From: an uncultured Paracoccaceae bacterium
GTDB lineage: Bacteria > Pseudomonadota > Alphaproteobacteria > Rhodobacterales > Rhodobacteraceae
Reading direction: 5' to 3'
Assembly (NCBI GenBank): GCA_947492585.1
Contig: CANLND010000003.1
Span: 124,001 to 188,000, forward strand
DNA: 64,000 nt
The notes under the pieces were generated by a model that was not told the origin of the DNA, did not search any database, and was given only the letters and a program-made list of their open reading frames with translations. Made by a program: the position numbers and the translations under genes. Below are positions 56,147-64,000 of the stretch, piece after piece (within the stretch, counting starts at the first letter, position 1; each line of letters opens with the position of its first letter).

Positions 56147-56695
56147 ATGACAATTCTCATCCTAGGCATCCTGTTGTGGTGGGGCGCGCATCTGCTCAAG
56201 CGCCTGGCCCCCGACTTGCGCGCGCGCCTTGGCGACAAGGGCAAAGGCGCAATTGCGTTGATCCTGTTTGCCAGCATCGTTTTGATGGTGATCGGCTATC
56301 GGATGGTGGACGCCTATGACATTTCAGTACCGCCCAGCCCCCTGCGCCATCTCAATAACCTATTGATGCTGATCGCGATTTTCATGATGAGTCCCGCTCC
56401 AAAACGGGGCGCGCTGCTGCATGGAATGCGCCATCCGATGTTGATGGGCGTTGGCCTGTGGGCGCTGGCACACCTCATGGTGAATTGGGATGCGGCTTCT
56501 TTTGTACTGTTTGGGTCAATGCTGGTCTGGGCCGTGGTGGAGATAAAAGTAATCAACCGCGCGGTCCCCAACTGGACGCCGGGTCCCAAAGGAACACTGA
56601 GCAAAGACGCTATGTTTGCTGTCGGATCCGTTGTTTTGCTGGCGGTCGTTGGCATGGTTCACAGTTTTGTTGGCCCGATGCCGTTTGGCGGCTAG
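56147..56695 (+). CDS. NnrU family membrane protein
   Basis: A 182-residue inner-membrane protein with about five helices, of the NnrU family (named from a nitric-oxide-reductase-linked gene in Rhodobacter; function unresolved). Family landmarks are LLWWGAHLLKRLAPDLRARLG near the N-terminus, LHGMRHPMLMGVGLWALAHLM and a C-terminal hydrophobic helix (VGSVVLLAVVGMVHSF). No nor/nir genes lie nearby. It follows mcl2 by 35 bases. Confidence 0.85.
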   Translation: MTILILGILLWWGAHLLKRLAPDLRARLGDKGKGAIALILFASIVLMVIGYRMVDAYDISVPPSPLRHLNNLLMLIAIFMMSPAPKRGALLHGMRHPMLMGVGLWALAHLMVNWDAASFVLFGSMLVWAVVEIKVINRAVPNWTPGPKGTLSKDAMFAVGSVVLLAVVGMVHSFVGPMPFGG

Positions 56696-56722
56696 GCGCT
56701 GCAAATCAAAGAGGATGATCAC

Positions 56723-56926
56723 ATGAAACTTTATCGTTTCCTGAGCGAAGACGACACATCTGCCTTTTGTCACAAAGTGACCGATGCCCTGAACAAGGGC
56801 TGGGAGCTGCACGGCAGCCCGACGCAGACCTTTGACCCGGTCAAAGGGATTATGCGGTGCGGGCAGTCGGTGGTGAAGGAGGTAGACGGTACCTACACAC
56901 CAGAGACAAAATTGGGAGCACACTAA
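56723..56926 (+). CDS. DUF1737 domain-containing protein
   Basis: A 67-residue protein of the DUF1737 family (KLYRFLSEDDTSAFCHKVTDALNKGWELHGSPT), unknown function. It sits between NnrU and mch, with gaps of 27 and 2 bases, suggesting one transcript mcl2-nnrU-DUF1737-mch. Confidence 0.85.
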   Translation: MKLYRFLSEDDTSAFCHKVTDALNKGWELHGSPTQTFDPVKGIMRCGQSVVKEVDGTYTPETKLGAH

Positions 56927-56928
56927 CG

Positions 56929-57975
56929 ATGGGCAAGACCAGTCCGGCCAAAACGAATCCAGGCAGATTTTTTGAAGATTATGCTGTTGGCGATGTGATC
57001 GCCCATGCGGTGCCCCGCACCGTTTCGGGGGGGGAACGCGCGATGTATCATGCGCTGTATCCAGCGCGCCATGCGCTGTATTCGTCGGACGAGTTTGCCC
57101 GCCGGTCTGGTTTGCCCAAAGCGCCGCTGGATGATCTGGTGGCCTTTCACGTGGTGTTTGGCAAAACCGTTCCTGACGTTTCACTGAATGCGATTGCCAA
57201 TCTGGGTTATGCCGAAGGGCGCTGGCTGTTGCCTGTCTATGAGGGCGACACGCTGCGCTCTGAATCCGAGGTGATCGGGGTCAAGCAGAACTCAAACGGC
57301 AAATCCGGTGTTGTTTATGTGCGCACGCGCGGTCTGAACCAGCGCGATGAATGCGTGATGGAATATGTGCGTTGGGTCATGGTGCGCAAACGGGACGTTG
57401 ATGCCCCCGCGCCGGACACTGTGATCCCGGATCTGCACAAGGTGATCCCTGCAGACCAGCTGGTGATCCCGGAGGGGCTGGATTTCACCGATTATGATTT
57501 CACGCTGGCCGGTGAACCACATCGCTGGGGGGATTATGAGATCGGCGAAACCATCGATCACGTTGACGGCGTGACGGTGGAAGAGGCTGAACACATGATT
57601 GCCACGCGGCTGTGGCAGAACACCGCCAAGGTGCATTTTGACAATACTGCCCGCCCAGATGGGTCGCGCCTGATCTATGGGGGGCACGTGATATCAATGG
57701 CGCGGACGCTGTCCTTTAATGGTTTGGCCAATGCGCAGATGATTGTGGGTTTGAATGGCGGGGCGCATGCAAACCCCTGTCTGTCTGGCACCACTATCCG
57801 CGCGTGGACCGAAGTGTTGGACAAGGCTGAAACCGCAGCGCCTGGAGTGGGCGCCATTCGTCTGCGTCTGGTCGCAACCTCGGGCGGGACGCCATTTGAA
57901 CTGAAGGGTGAGGACGGCAAATACAAGCCTGAGGTCCTGCTGGATCTGGATTACTGGGCGCTGATGCCCCTGTAA
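56929..57975 (+). CDS. mch: Mesaconyl-CoA hydratase (MaoC family) Mch
   Basis: A 348-residue double hot-dog hydratase converting mesaconyl-CoA to beta-methylmalyl-CoA in the ethylmalonyl-CoA pathway of acetate assimilation. It matches the R. sphaeroides enzyme as I recall it at PGRFFEDYAVGD, VFGKTVPDVSLNAIANLGYAEGR, VYVRTRG...EYVRWVMVRKRD and FNGLANAQMIVGLN. The start ATG 56929 follows GGGAG; the frame is open upstream inside the DUF1737 gene. Its place between mcl2 and sdh matches R. sphaeroides. Confidence 0.88.
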   Translation: MGKTSPAKTNPGRFFEDYAVGDVIAHAVPRTVSGGERAMYHALYPARHALYSSDEFARRSGLPKAPLDDLVAFHVVFGKTVPDVSLNAIANLGYAEGRWLLPVYEGDTLRSESEVIGVKQNSNGKSGVVYVRTRGLNQRDECVMEYVRWVMVRKRDVDAPAPDTVIPDLHKVIPADQLVIPEGLDFTDYDFTLAGEPHRWGDYEIGETIDHVDGVTVEEAEHMIATRLWQNTAKVHFDNTARPDGSRLIYGGHVISMARTLSFNGLANAQMIVGLNGGAHANPCLSGTTIRAWTEVLDKAETAAPGVGAIRLRLVATSGGTPFELKGEDGKYKPEVLLDLDYWALMPL

Positions 57976-57985
57976 TATGTATCTG

Positions 57986-58018
57986 CGGGGGCCGGGAGTC
58001 TGGCCCCCGTTTCTGTTT
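57986..58018 (+). terminator. Terminator after mch
   Basis: Stem CGGGGGCC / GGCCCCCG (57986-57993 and 58002-58009), eight-base loop, followed by TTTCTGTTT, ten bases past the mch stop. Confidence 0.82.
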
Positions 58019-58051
58019 GATTGGATCCGCCGGTCCCGATAGGCTGATCTT

Positions 58052-58774
58052 ATGTTGCTCAAACACGCTGTTGCGGTCTGTCTGTGCGGTCTTGTTTCCT
58101 GCCTGCCGGCGCCAAAGGCGCGGGCCTGCGATCTTGCTCTTGTGCTGGCGGTTGATATCTCGGGATCCGTTGATCATTCAGAATATCGTCTTCAGATGGA
58201 CGGTTTGGCGGGGGCGTTGCGCGACGGGATCGTCAGCGAAGCATTGGTGCGTGCGCGGGCGCAGGTGCTTTTGACATTGTGGTCGGGCACCTCGCGGCAG
58301 AGTGTCAGCATTCCATGGACCGAAATCTCCAGTTTTGAAGACATCGAAGGGCTGGCTCGGCAGATTGAAACTGCACCGCGCCCCTGGCGCAATTATGCGA
58401 CCGCTATTGGCGAGGCACTGTTGCTGAGCGTGGCGCAGTTTAGCGACGTGCCGCAATGCCGTCGCCGGGTGATTGATGTGTCCGGGGATGGGGTGTCAAA
58501 CGAGGGGACTGATCCGCGCGACCTGCGTGCGGCGTTGTCGGCGGCCAAGGTGACTGTGAATGCTATCGCGATAGAACAAAGCGAAGCGGAGCTGACCGCC
58601 TATTTTTACGAGCATGTGATCTGGGGCGAAGGCGCGTTTGTGGTGACCGCTCTGCAGTTCGAAGACTACCCCGCCCGCATTCGTCGCAAGCTGATCCGGG
58701 AGGTGGCGCAGAAAAACGCCATTTTGCCCAGAGAGGTGTCCGACATTTGGCACATATCACACCAGCGACGCTGA
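58052..58774 (+). CDS. DUF1194 (von Willebrand A-like) exported protein
   Basis: A 240-residue protein of the DUF1194 family with an N-terminal signal sequence (residues about 1-24, ending ARA-C) and a vWA-type fold: metal-adhesion-site motif DISGSVD at residues about 34-40 and VIDVSGDGVSNEG near the middle. vWA domains bind partners through a metal ion; the partner is unknown. It lies between mch and sdhC and may be independent of both. Confidence 0.85.
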   Translation: MLLKHAVAVCLCGLVSCLPAPKARACDLALVLAVDISGSVDHSEYRLQMDGLAGALRDGIVSEALVRARAQVLLTLWSGTSRQSVSIPWTEISSFEDIEGLARQIETAPRPWRNYATAIGEALLLSVAQFSDVPQCRRRVIDVSGDGVSNEGTDPRDLRAALSAAKVTVNAIAIEQSEAELTAYFYEHVIWGEGAFVVTALQFEDYPARIRRKLIREVAQKNAILPREVSDIWHISHQRR

Positions 58775-58822
58775 GTAGTTGTTTTCCGACAGATTCCGTC
58801 AAGATCGCAGTATTGCGAATTT

Positions 58823-58863
58823 TGTGATCACTAAATTATTGCTGTGATCACGATGTGATAATT
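58823..58863. promoter_or_regulatory. Repeated TGTGATCAC palindromes upstream of sdhC
   Basis: TGTGATCACT at 58823-58832 and TGTGATCACG at 58843-58852, centres 20 bases apart, plus a half-site TGTGATAAT at 58854-58862. The pair is the same word and nearly the same spacing as upstream of sucC; the sites lie 105-145 bases before the sdhC start. Confidence 0.6.
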
Positions 58864-58887
58864 TTAGCGCGAACAATGGCAATACAG

Positions 58888-58933
58888 AGCGATTTTTACC
58901 CGGCGTTAGCGTGACAGCGGGTAAAAATTCGCT
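58888..58933 (+). promoter_or_regulatory. Large inverted repeat in the sdhC leader
   Basis: Arms AGCGATTTTTACCCG (58888-58902) and CGGGTAAAAATTCGCT (58918-58933) pair over 15 bases with a single bulge and a 15-base loop. It lies between the TGTGATCAC pair and sdhC, 35 bases before the ATG, so it can form in the leader RNA, or serve as a second operator. Confidence 0.65.
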
Positions 58934-58967
58934 AAAACGACGATAGCTAATTGGAAAAGGAGCCAAC

Positions 58968-59351
58968 ATGGCCGATGTAAATCGGGGCAATCGCCCACTT
59001 TCGCCACATTTAACCATCTATCGCCCGCAGCTTACCTCGATGTCTTCGATCCTGGTACGGATCACAGGCATTGCGGCCTTTGCGATGGCGTTTTTGGTTG
59101 CTTGGTGGCTTCTTGCCGCTGCGACATCCCCTTCGGCCTTTGGGTTCATCGATGGCCTGCTGCGCAGCTGGTTTGGTGATCTGGTGCTGCTTGGGGCGAC
59201 CTGGGCGATCTACTACCACATGCTGGGGCGCCTGCGTCACGTCATCTGGGATTTTGGCTACTGCCTGGACGTGAAAACGTCTGAGAACATGGCTGTGGGC
59301 ATGTTGATTGCTGCGAGCGGTCTGACAATTGTCACCGCTGTGGCCGTGTAA
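58968..59351 (+). CDS. sdhC: Succinate dehydrogenase cytochrome b556 subunit
   Basis: A 127-residue membrane anchor of complex II. RPLSPHLTIYRPQLTSMSSI opens it, three membrane helices follow, and the heme b ligand is in YYHMLGRLRHVIWD (about residue 84). AAGGAG lies eight bases before the ATG. First gene of sdhCDA-(small lipoprotein)-B. Confidence 0.95.
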   Translation: MADVNRGNRPLSPHLTIYRPQLTSMSSILVRITGIAAFAMAFLVAWWLLAAATSPSAFGFIDGLLRSWFGDLVLLGATWAIYYHMLGRLRHVIWDFGYCLDVKTSENMAVGMLIAASGLTIVTAVAV

Positions 59352-59359
59352 GGAGCTGG

Positions 59360-59734
59360 ATGATGCGATATCTTACTGATCGAAAGCGCGCACAGGGTCT
59401 GGGCGCGGCCGGACACGGCACTCACCACCACTGGCAGATGATGGGCAGTTCGGTTGCGCTGGTTGTGCTGGTGCCTCTGTTTGTTCTGACCTTTGGCATC
59501 GGCCTTGGTGGCACACAGGAAGAAGTATTAGCCTATTTCAGCCGTCCGTTCCCTGCGATTGTGACCGGCCTGTCTTTGGTTGTTGGCATTATTCACCTGA
59601 TGCGTGAGCTGCAGGTGGCCATCGAAGACTATGTGCACGGCGTGGCCGAAAAGCTGGCGCTGCTGGCAACCTCGGCTTTTGCCTACACGATGATTGCAAT
59701 GGTTCTTTTTGCCCTTGTCAAAATCGCTCTTTGA
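59360..59734 (+). CDS. sdhD: Succinate dehydrogenase hydrophobic membrane anchor
   Basis: A 124-residue second anchor subunit with three membrane helices; SVALVVLVPLFVLTFGIGLG and the HLMRELQVAIEDYVHG segment (heme/quinone side) are recognisable. AAGGAG precedes two adjacent ATG codons (59360 and 59363), either of which could start it. Confidence 0.92.
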   Translation: MMRYLTDRKRAQGLGAAGHGTHHHWQMMGSSVALVVLVPLFVLTFGIGLGGTQEEVLAYFSRPFPAIVTGLSLVVGIIHLMRELQVAIEDYVHGVAEKLALLATSAFAYTMIAMVLFALVKIAL

Positions 59735-59759
59735 ATATGCGCGTTAAGGAACAAAAACG

Positions 59760-61571
59760 ATGACAACAGCAGCATATGAATATGAAACCCACGACTATGA
59801 TGTCGTGGTGGTGGGCGCTGGCGGCGCGGGTTTGCGCGCCACGCTGGGCATGGCCGAGCAGGGCCTGCGCACCGCCTGTATCTCCAAAGTCTTCCCAACC
59901 CGCTCGCACACGGTTGCAGCGCAGGGTGGCATCGCCGCGTCGCTGGGCAACATGGGCCCCGACAGCTGGAAATGGCACATGTATGACACCGTAAAGGGGT
60001 CAGACTGGTTGGGCGATACCGACGCAATGGAATATCTTGCCCGTGAAGCGCCCAAGGCGGTCTATGAGCTGGAGCACTACGGCGTGCCGTTTTCGCGCAC
60101 CGAAGAAGGCAAGATCTACCAGCGTCCTTTTGGGGGTCACACCACCGAGTTTGGCGAAGGTCCCCCGGTACAGCGGACCTGTGCCGCAGCGGACCGGACG
60201 GGCCACGCGATTCTGCACACGCTGTATGGTCAGTCGCTAAAGAACAACGCGGAATTCTACATTGAATACTTCGCGATTGATCTGATCATGTCTGATGACG
60301 GTCAATGTCAGGGTGTTGTCTGCTGGAAGCTGGACGACGGCACCATGCATGTCTTTAACGCCAAGATGGTGGTTCTGGCCACTGGCGGCTATGGCCGTGC
60401 CTATTTCTCGGCGACCTCGGCCCACACCTGCACTGGCGACGGTGGCGGTATGGTGGCGCGCGCGGGTTTGGCGCTGCAGGATATGGAATTTGTTCAATTC
60501 CACCCCACCGGCATCTACGGGTCGGGCTGCCTGATCACCGAAGGCGCACGCGGCGAAGGCGGCTATCTGACCAACTCCGAAGGCGAACGGTTCATGGAGC
60601 GCTATGCGCCCAACTACAAAGACCTGGCGCCCCGCGATTATGTGTCGCGCTCCATGACTATGGAGATCCGCGAAGGCCGCGGCGTGGGCGAACACGGCGA
60701 TCACATTCACCTGAACCTCAGCCACCTGCCTGCGGATGCGCTGGCGGAACGTCTGCCGGGCATTTCCGAAAGCGCCAAGATTTTTGCCGGTGTTGATGTG
60801 ACCAAAGAGCCGATCCCGGTTCTGCCAACGGTGCACTACAACATGGGGGGTATCCCGACCAACTATTGGGGTGAGGTTCTGAACCCAACTGCGGACAATC
60901 CAACCGGCATCGTGCCCGGTTTGATGGCCGCTGGCGAAGCAGGCTGTGCTTCGGTGCACGGTGCCAACCGTTTGGGTTCGAACTCGTTGATTGACCTTGT
61001 GGTCTTTGGCCGTGCTGCGTCTATCCGCGCAGGGCAAGTGATCGACAAGGAGGCACCAAACCCAACGTTGAACCAGGCGTCGGTCGACAAAGCGTTTGAG
61101 CGTTTTGATACGTTGCGCAACGCCAAAGGTGGCATCCCAACCGCTGATCTGCGTCTGGAAATGCAGCGTACCATGCAGGCGGATGCGGCTGTGTTCCGCA
61201 CGGACAAAACCCTGAAAGAAGGGGTTGATAAGATGACCGCAATCGCGGGCAAGATGGGCGACCTGAAGGTCACCGATCGCTCGTTGGTGTGGAACTCGGA
61301 TCTGATGGAAACGCTGGAGCTGGACAATTTGATGCCCAACGCTCTGGCCACCATCGTGGGTGCCGAAGCGCGCAAAGAATCCCGTGGCGCCCACGCGCAC
61401 GAGGATTACAGCACGCGGGACGACGAAAACTGGCGTGTGCACACAGTGTCGCGGGTTGAGGGCAGTCAGGTTGATCTGTCATTCCGTCCGGTGATCACCG
61501 ATCCGCTGACCACCGAAGGTGAAGGCGGTATCAGCCTTGAGAAAATCGCGCCCAAAGCGAGGACGTTCTGA
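59760..61571 (+). CDS. sdhA: Succinate dehydrogenase flavoprotein subunit
   Basis: A 603-residue catalytic subunit oxidising succinate to fumarate. FAD loop [16 protein letters not shown] (residues 15-30), covalent-FAD histidine His50 in [16 protein letters not shown], substrate-site [19 protein letters not shown] and [18 protein letters not shown]. Codon use is strong and regular, as in the other TCA genes. Confidence 0.97.
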   Translation: MTTAAYEYETHDYDVVVVGAGGAGLRATLGMAEQGLRTACISKVFPTRSHTVAAQGGIAASLGNMGPDSWKWHMYDTVKGSDWLGDTDAMEYLAREAPKAVYELEHYGVPFSRTEEGKIYQRPFGGHTTEFGEGPPVQRTCAAADRTGHAILHTLYGQSLKNNAEFYIEYFAIDLIMSDDGQCQGVVCWKLDDGTMHVFNAKMVVLATGGYGRAYFSATSAHTCTGDGGGMVARAGLALQDMEFVQFHPTGIYGSGCLITEGARGEGGYLTNSEGERFMERYAPNYKDLAPRDYVSRSMTMEIREGRGVGEHGDHIHLNLSHLPADALAERLPGISESAKIFAGVDVTKEPIPVLPTVHYNMGGIPTNYWGEVLNPTADNPTGIVPGLMAAGEAGCASVHGANRLGSNSLIDLVVFGRAASIRAGQVIDKEAPNPTLNQASVDKAFERFDTLRNAKGGIPTADLRLEMQRTMQADAAVFRTDKTLKEGVDKMTAIAGKMGDLKVTDRSLVWNSDLMETLELDNLMPNALATIVGAEARKESRGAHAHEDYSTRDDENWRVHTVSRVEGSQVDLSFRPVITDPLTTEGEGGISLEKIAPKARTF

Positions 61572-61849
61572 TGAAAACTACGGTTCAATTTTCCAAAGCG
61601 AAACGCTTGGGTTGTGGCGTAGCCTTGCTTGTCGCAACCGGTCTTTCAGCCTGTGTGACACCCGCGGACAGCGAAGCCCGCGCGGCTGAGTTCCGGGCCT
61701 GTTTGGATCAGGCGCGCATCACCGGCTCTTATTCGACGCAATATGTGTACACCTCCGGTGGGCAGTCAAAGACGGTTATCGCCTCAGAAACTGTAACTCA
61801 GGCCCAGGCGGATTCTGCCAATGCCTGCCTGCTTGAGAAAGGTTACTAA
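61571..61849 (+). CDS. Small lipoprotein inserted between sdhA and sdhB
   Basis: A 92-residue predicted lipoprotein: signal sequence with lipobox LSAC (Cys28), then a short helical mature part with two further cysteines (FRACLDQ, NACLLEKGY). ATG shares a base with the sdhA stop (TGATG), so it is translationally coupled, and sdhB starts three bases after its end. I do not recognise a family; its position inside the operon is conserved enough in feel to suggest a resident gene, but no function is indicated. Confidence 0.75.
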   Translation: MKTTVQFSKAKRLGCGVALLVATGLSACVTPADSEARAAEFRACLDQARITGSYSTQYVYTSGGQSKTVIASETVTQAQADSANACLLEKGY

Positions 61850-61852
61850 GTC

Positions 61853-62632
61853 ATGGTTCAACTCACCCTGCCCAAGAATTCCCGGATCACAACCGGGAAA
61901 ACCTGGCCCAAGCCGGACGGCGCAACCAATGTCCGTAAATTCCAGATTTATCGCTGGAACCCGGATGATGGCAAAAATCCTCAGGTCGACACCTATTTTG
62001 TCGACATGGACAAATGCGGTCCGATGATTCTGGATGCGTTGATCAAGATCAAAAATGAGATTGACCCAACGCTGACGTTCCGCCGTTCGTGCCGCGAAGG
62101 CATCTGTGGTTCATGTGCAATGAACGTCGATGGCATCAATACTTTGGCCTGTATTTATGGCCTGGATGAAGTCGACGGCGACGTAAAGATCTACCCGCTG
62201 CCGCACATGCCGGTGGTCAAGGATCTGATCCCGGATCTGACGCATTTCTACGCGCAGCACGCGTCGATCATGCCGTGGCTGGAAACCAAGACCAACCGCC
62301 CCGCCAAAGAGTGGAAGCAGTCCATTGAGGACCGCAAGAAACTGGATGGTCTGTATGAATGTGTGATGTGCGCCAGCTGCTCGACTTCGTGTCCGAGCTA
62401 TTGGTGGAACAGCGATCGCTATCTTGGGCCAGCGGCGTTGCTGCATGCCTATCGCTGGATCATCGACAGCCGTGACGAAGCGACGGGGGAGCGTCTGGAT
62501 GATCTGGAAGATCCGTTCAAACTGTACCGCTGCCACACCATTATGAACTGTGCAAAAACCTGCCCCAAGGGTCTGAACCCAGCCAAGGCGATTGCCAATA
62601 TCAAACAAATGATGGTTGAGCGTCAGCTCTGA
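61853..62632 (+). CDS. sdhB: Succinate dehydrogenase iron-sulfur subunit
   Basis: A 259-residue subunit carrying three clusters: [2Fe-2S] from Cys80, Cys85, Cys88, Cys100 ([13 protein letters not shown]), then [4Fe-4S] and [3Fe-4S] ligands in [13 protein letters not shown] and [17 protein letters not shown]. Full length. Followed by a strong terminator. Confidence 0.97.
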   Translation: MVQLTLPKNSRITTGKTWPKPDGATNVRKFQIYRWNPDDGKNPQVDTYFVDMDKCGPMILDALIKIKNEIDPTLTFRRSCREGICGSCAMNVDGINTLACIYGLDEVDGDVKIYPLPHMPVVKDLIPDLTHFYAQHASIMPWLETKTNRPAKEWKQSIEDRKKLDGLYECVMCASCSTSCPSYWWNSDRYLGPAALLHAYRWIIDSRDEATGERLDDLEDPFKLYRCHTIMNCAKTCPKGLNPAKAIANIKQMMVERQL

Positions 62633-62654
62633 TCACCACTACGAAAACAAAAAG

Positions 62655-62683
62655 GACCTCGCCATTTGGCGGGGTCTTTTTTT
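62655..62683 (+). terminator. Rho-independent terminator of the sdh operon
   Basis: Stem GACCTCGCC / GGCGGGGTC (62655-62663, 62668-62676) with one internal mismatch and a four-base loop, followed by seven Ts, 22 bases past the sdhB stop. Confidence 0.9.
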
Positions 62684-62709
62684 GTTCTATGCGGGGAGGG
62701 CCGCGTTGA

Positions 62710-63043
62710 TTAGGGCGCCATAAACCGTTGGCGGGCTTCCACCGCGATGTTGTAGCGTTGTTGAAGGTCCGCAATCAGCGCCATGGCGACGCGCTTTTCG
62801 CTGTCGTTTTGCGAGTCGCGATAGGTCTGCTTTGCGGCCTCCAGCAATTTCTTGATTTTGAACTCTTCGGGCAGGGCACCCGCCTGGGCCATGATTCGTA
62901 TGGCAACGGCCTGCACCATATCGCCCAAGGCGTCCCCTGTTCGATCGGGCAGGGGCTGGCCTTCCCCGTCAAGCGATTAATTTGCCCGCGGCGAGGGCTT
63001 TTTGGATTTGCTGTTCGACGAGACGATCAAGTGAGTGGGACAT
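62710..63043 (-). pseudogene. DUF1992 (DnaJC28-like) family gene broken by a one-base frameshift
   Basis: The N-terminal 24 codons from ATG 63043 read MSHSLDRLVEQQIQKALAAGK-LIA and then meet TGA at 62971-62969. Skipping one base restores the frame, and the reading continues from 62970 as DGEGQPLPDRTGDALGDMVQ... to a stop at 62710, 110 residues in all, the usual family length with its LPDR motif just past the break. Either the gene is newly inactivated, the sequence has an error here, or the +1 shift at TGAC is used, as at prfB. Function of the family is unknown. Confidence 0.7.
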
Positions 63044-63186
63044 ACCAACAGCCTATCGATGCGACATCAATTGTGACAGATGAAACAACCCCGCGTGGGA
63101 TGTGTTTTTGCGGGCCTTTTGGGGACCCCTGATTATGTGTAGTGAATGAGATTGCTCGACCGGGTTGGGAGACGTAAAAGGTTCAT

Positions 63187-63384
63187 ATGCCTATTTTATT
63201 ATTGTTCCTTCTGGCAGGTGTGCTGGCCTATTTGTGGTGGAAGCGCACAAGCACGACCCTGACGCGCAATTGCCGATGGCGGCAGGATCGAACACAGGGG
63301 CAGTGGGCCTGTCGGTATTGCGGTGCAGTACAGGCCGGTGACCGTCAGCCGACCGACTGTTTGCAGGGACATACGGGGCGATAA
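63187..63384 (+). CDS. Small membrane protein with zinc-ribbon-like CxxC
   Basis: A 65-residue protein: one N-terminal membrane helix (ILLLFLLAGVLAYLWW, residues about 3-18) and a short basic soluble part with CRYC at about residues 42-45, a single further Cys and a His near the C-terminus, possibly binding a metal. I do not recognise the family. GTAAAAGGT is upstream. Plausible, not certain. Confidence 0.55.
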   Translation: MPILLLFLLAGVLAYLWWKRTSTTLTRNCRWRQDRTQGQWACRYCGAVQAGDRQPTDCLQGHTGR

Positions 63385-63439
63385 ATGCAAGGCGGGCGTG
63401 TTACGGCTACAGATCACCCTGTGAAAAATTGCAAAAGCT

Positions 63440-63600
63440 TAAAAAAAGTCTTGATCTGAAAAGGTGATTGCCTGATACCCGCGACCCAAGACGCCAACGC
63501 ACGCGCCTCTGTCGAAAGGGCTAACTCCCCTAAGGTTACGTAGCGACGGTAACGTCTCTGATGGAACTGAGCGGTCATATATGGCCGGGTCTTTTGGAGA
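63440..63600 (+). ncRNA. Structured leader upstream of a diamino-acid decarboxylase, speF-type
   Basis: The 165 bases before the decarboxylase contain several pairing elements: GTTAC/GTAAC (63535-63553), and a GGTCAT-AT-ATGGCC hairpin (63573-63586) directly before the ribosome-binding GGAGA and next to a short T run. Alphaproteobacterial ornithine decarboxylase genes carry the speF leader motif known from comparative RNA searches, and position and look fit; I could not align it to the published consensus. Confidence 0.5.
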
Positions 63601-63605
63601 TGACC

Positions 63606-64000
63606 ATGAACGCAGATGCTGCTGGGCATGCGCCCTATTCTGACACACCTATCCCGCGTCACCTTGATTATATCGCGCGCAATACCTTTGATCAGCCGAC
63701 TCTGGTTGTAGATCGTAGTGCAATTGTGGAGCGCTACCATGCACTGGCCCGTGGCCTGTCGGGGGCGCGTATTCATTATGCGGTCAAGGCAAACCCCGCG
63801 CCCGAAGTATTGCAGGCGTTGGTACAGGCGGGGGCTGGGTTTGATGCGGCAAGCCGCACCGAGATCGAAGCCTGTCTGGCCGCAGGGGCAACACCTGCAC
63901 AGATTTCCTTTGGCAACACCATCAAGCGGCCGGCGGATATTGCCTATGCGCATGGGTTGGGCATTACCCATTTTGCCGCGGATGCGGTGGAAGAGTTGGA
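63606..64000 (+). CDS. Type III PLP-dependent ornithine (or lysine/ornithine) decarboxylase, 3' end missing
   Basis: The first 131 residues of an alanine-racemase-fold decarboxylase making putrescine or cadaverine. After an Asp/Pro-rich start comes TFDQPTLVVDRSAIVERY, the PLP-lysine motif HYAVKANPAPEVL and the GAGFDAASRTEIE and FGNTIKRPADI segments of eukaryotic-type ornithine decarboxylases. It differs from lysA at 35.1 kb. The stop is outside the window. GGAGATGACC precedes the ATG. Confidence 0.88.
   Translation, partial: MNADAAGHAPYSDTPIPRHLDYIARNTFDQPTLVVDRSAIVERYHALARGLSGARIHYAVKANPAPEVLQALVQAGAGFDAASRTEIEACLAAGATPAQISFGNTIKRPADIAYAHGLGITHFAADAVEEL

Overview
The window is bacterial chromosome, densely coded on both strands, and almost certainly from the order Rhodobacterales, most likely a marine Roseobacter-group organism. 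The reasons are high GC (about 60 %) and several gene orders and families typical of that order: the suc/mdh/mcl2/mch/sdh block (the same neighbours I recall from Rhodobacter sphaeroides), a two-lipoyl-domain 2-oxoglutarate dehydrogenase E2, TIGR02302 next to lysA and argH, a 44-residue aa3-oxidase subunit IV, DUF1194, DUF1737 and NnrU genes, and a speF-type leader. I see no rRNA, tRNA, CRISPR array, phage or insertion sequence. The first gene (moaB) and the last (an ornithine/diamino-acid decarboxylase) run off the ends.

Layout. 1-5.3 kb: moaB end and an RND efflux pair. 5.3-12.5 kb: NUDIX, DsbD-type domain protein, YqgE, Sua5/TsaC, a long acyl-CoA dehydrogenase coupled to a metallo-beta-lactamase-fold hydrolase, and small envelope genes. 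12.5-17.0 kb: azlCD, and a molybdenum-cofactor set fdhD-mobA-mobB-moeA. 17-20 kb: an unknown membrane protein, greA, a VOC protein and divergent soxR. 20-27 kb: ETF-ubiquinone oxidoreductase, a TPR protein overlapping ispE, polyprenyl synthase, DUF2007, a methyltransferase, YdcH. 27-31.5 kb: EamA exporter/LysR pair and the PHB genes phaB and phaA. 31.6-43.4 kb: EAL protein, TlpA, argH, small lipoprotein, lysA, TIGR02302, zinc-ribbon protein, ftsE-ftsX-plsC, sterol-desaturase-like protein. 43.4-62.6 kb: nearly the whole lower TCA cycle: odhAB/lpd, sucCD, mdh, then mcl2 and mch of the ethylmalonyl-CoA pathway, then sdhCDAB. 62.7-64 kb: a frameshifted DUF1992 gene, a small zinc-ribbon-like protein and the decarboxylase behind a structured leader.

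How they fit together. PHB synthesis (phaAB), the ethylmalonyl-CoA enzymes (mcl2, mch) and the TCA operons share acetyl-CoA/acetoacetyl-CoA and C4 acids, consistent with a heterotroph assimilating acetate or fatty acids; ETF-QO, the acyl-CoA dehydrogenase and the quinone-chain synthase feed the same respiratory chain as sdh.

The strongest new-looking signals are non-coding. (1) Four copies of a two-hairpin extragenic element (17.0, 24.6, 34.8 and 35.0 kb) share fixed boxes while the hairpin arms differ but stay complementary. (2) A paired palindrome TGTGATCACA, two copies about two helical turns apart, lies upstream of both sucC and sdhC and looks like a shared TCA-operon operator. (3) Uncharacterised small envelope proteins sit inside three TCA operons (sucC/sucD, sdhA/sdhB, sucB/lpd); the last is clearly lower in GC. 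(4) There are a probable SoxR promoter in front of the VOC gene, TGC-rich PhaR-like sites in front of phaA, and a one-base frameshift in the DUF1992 gene.
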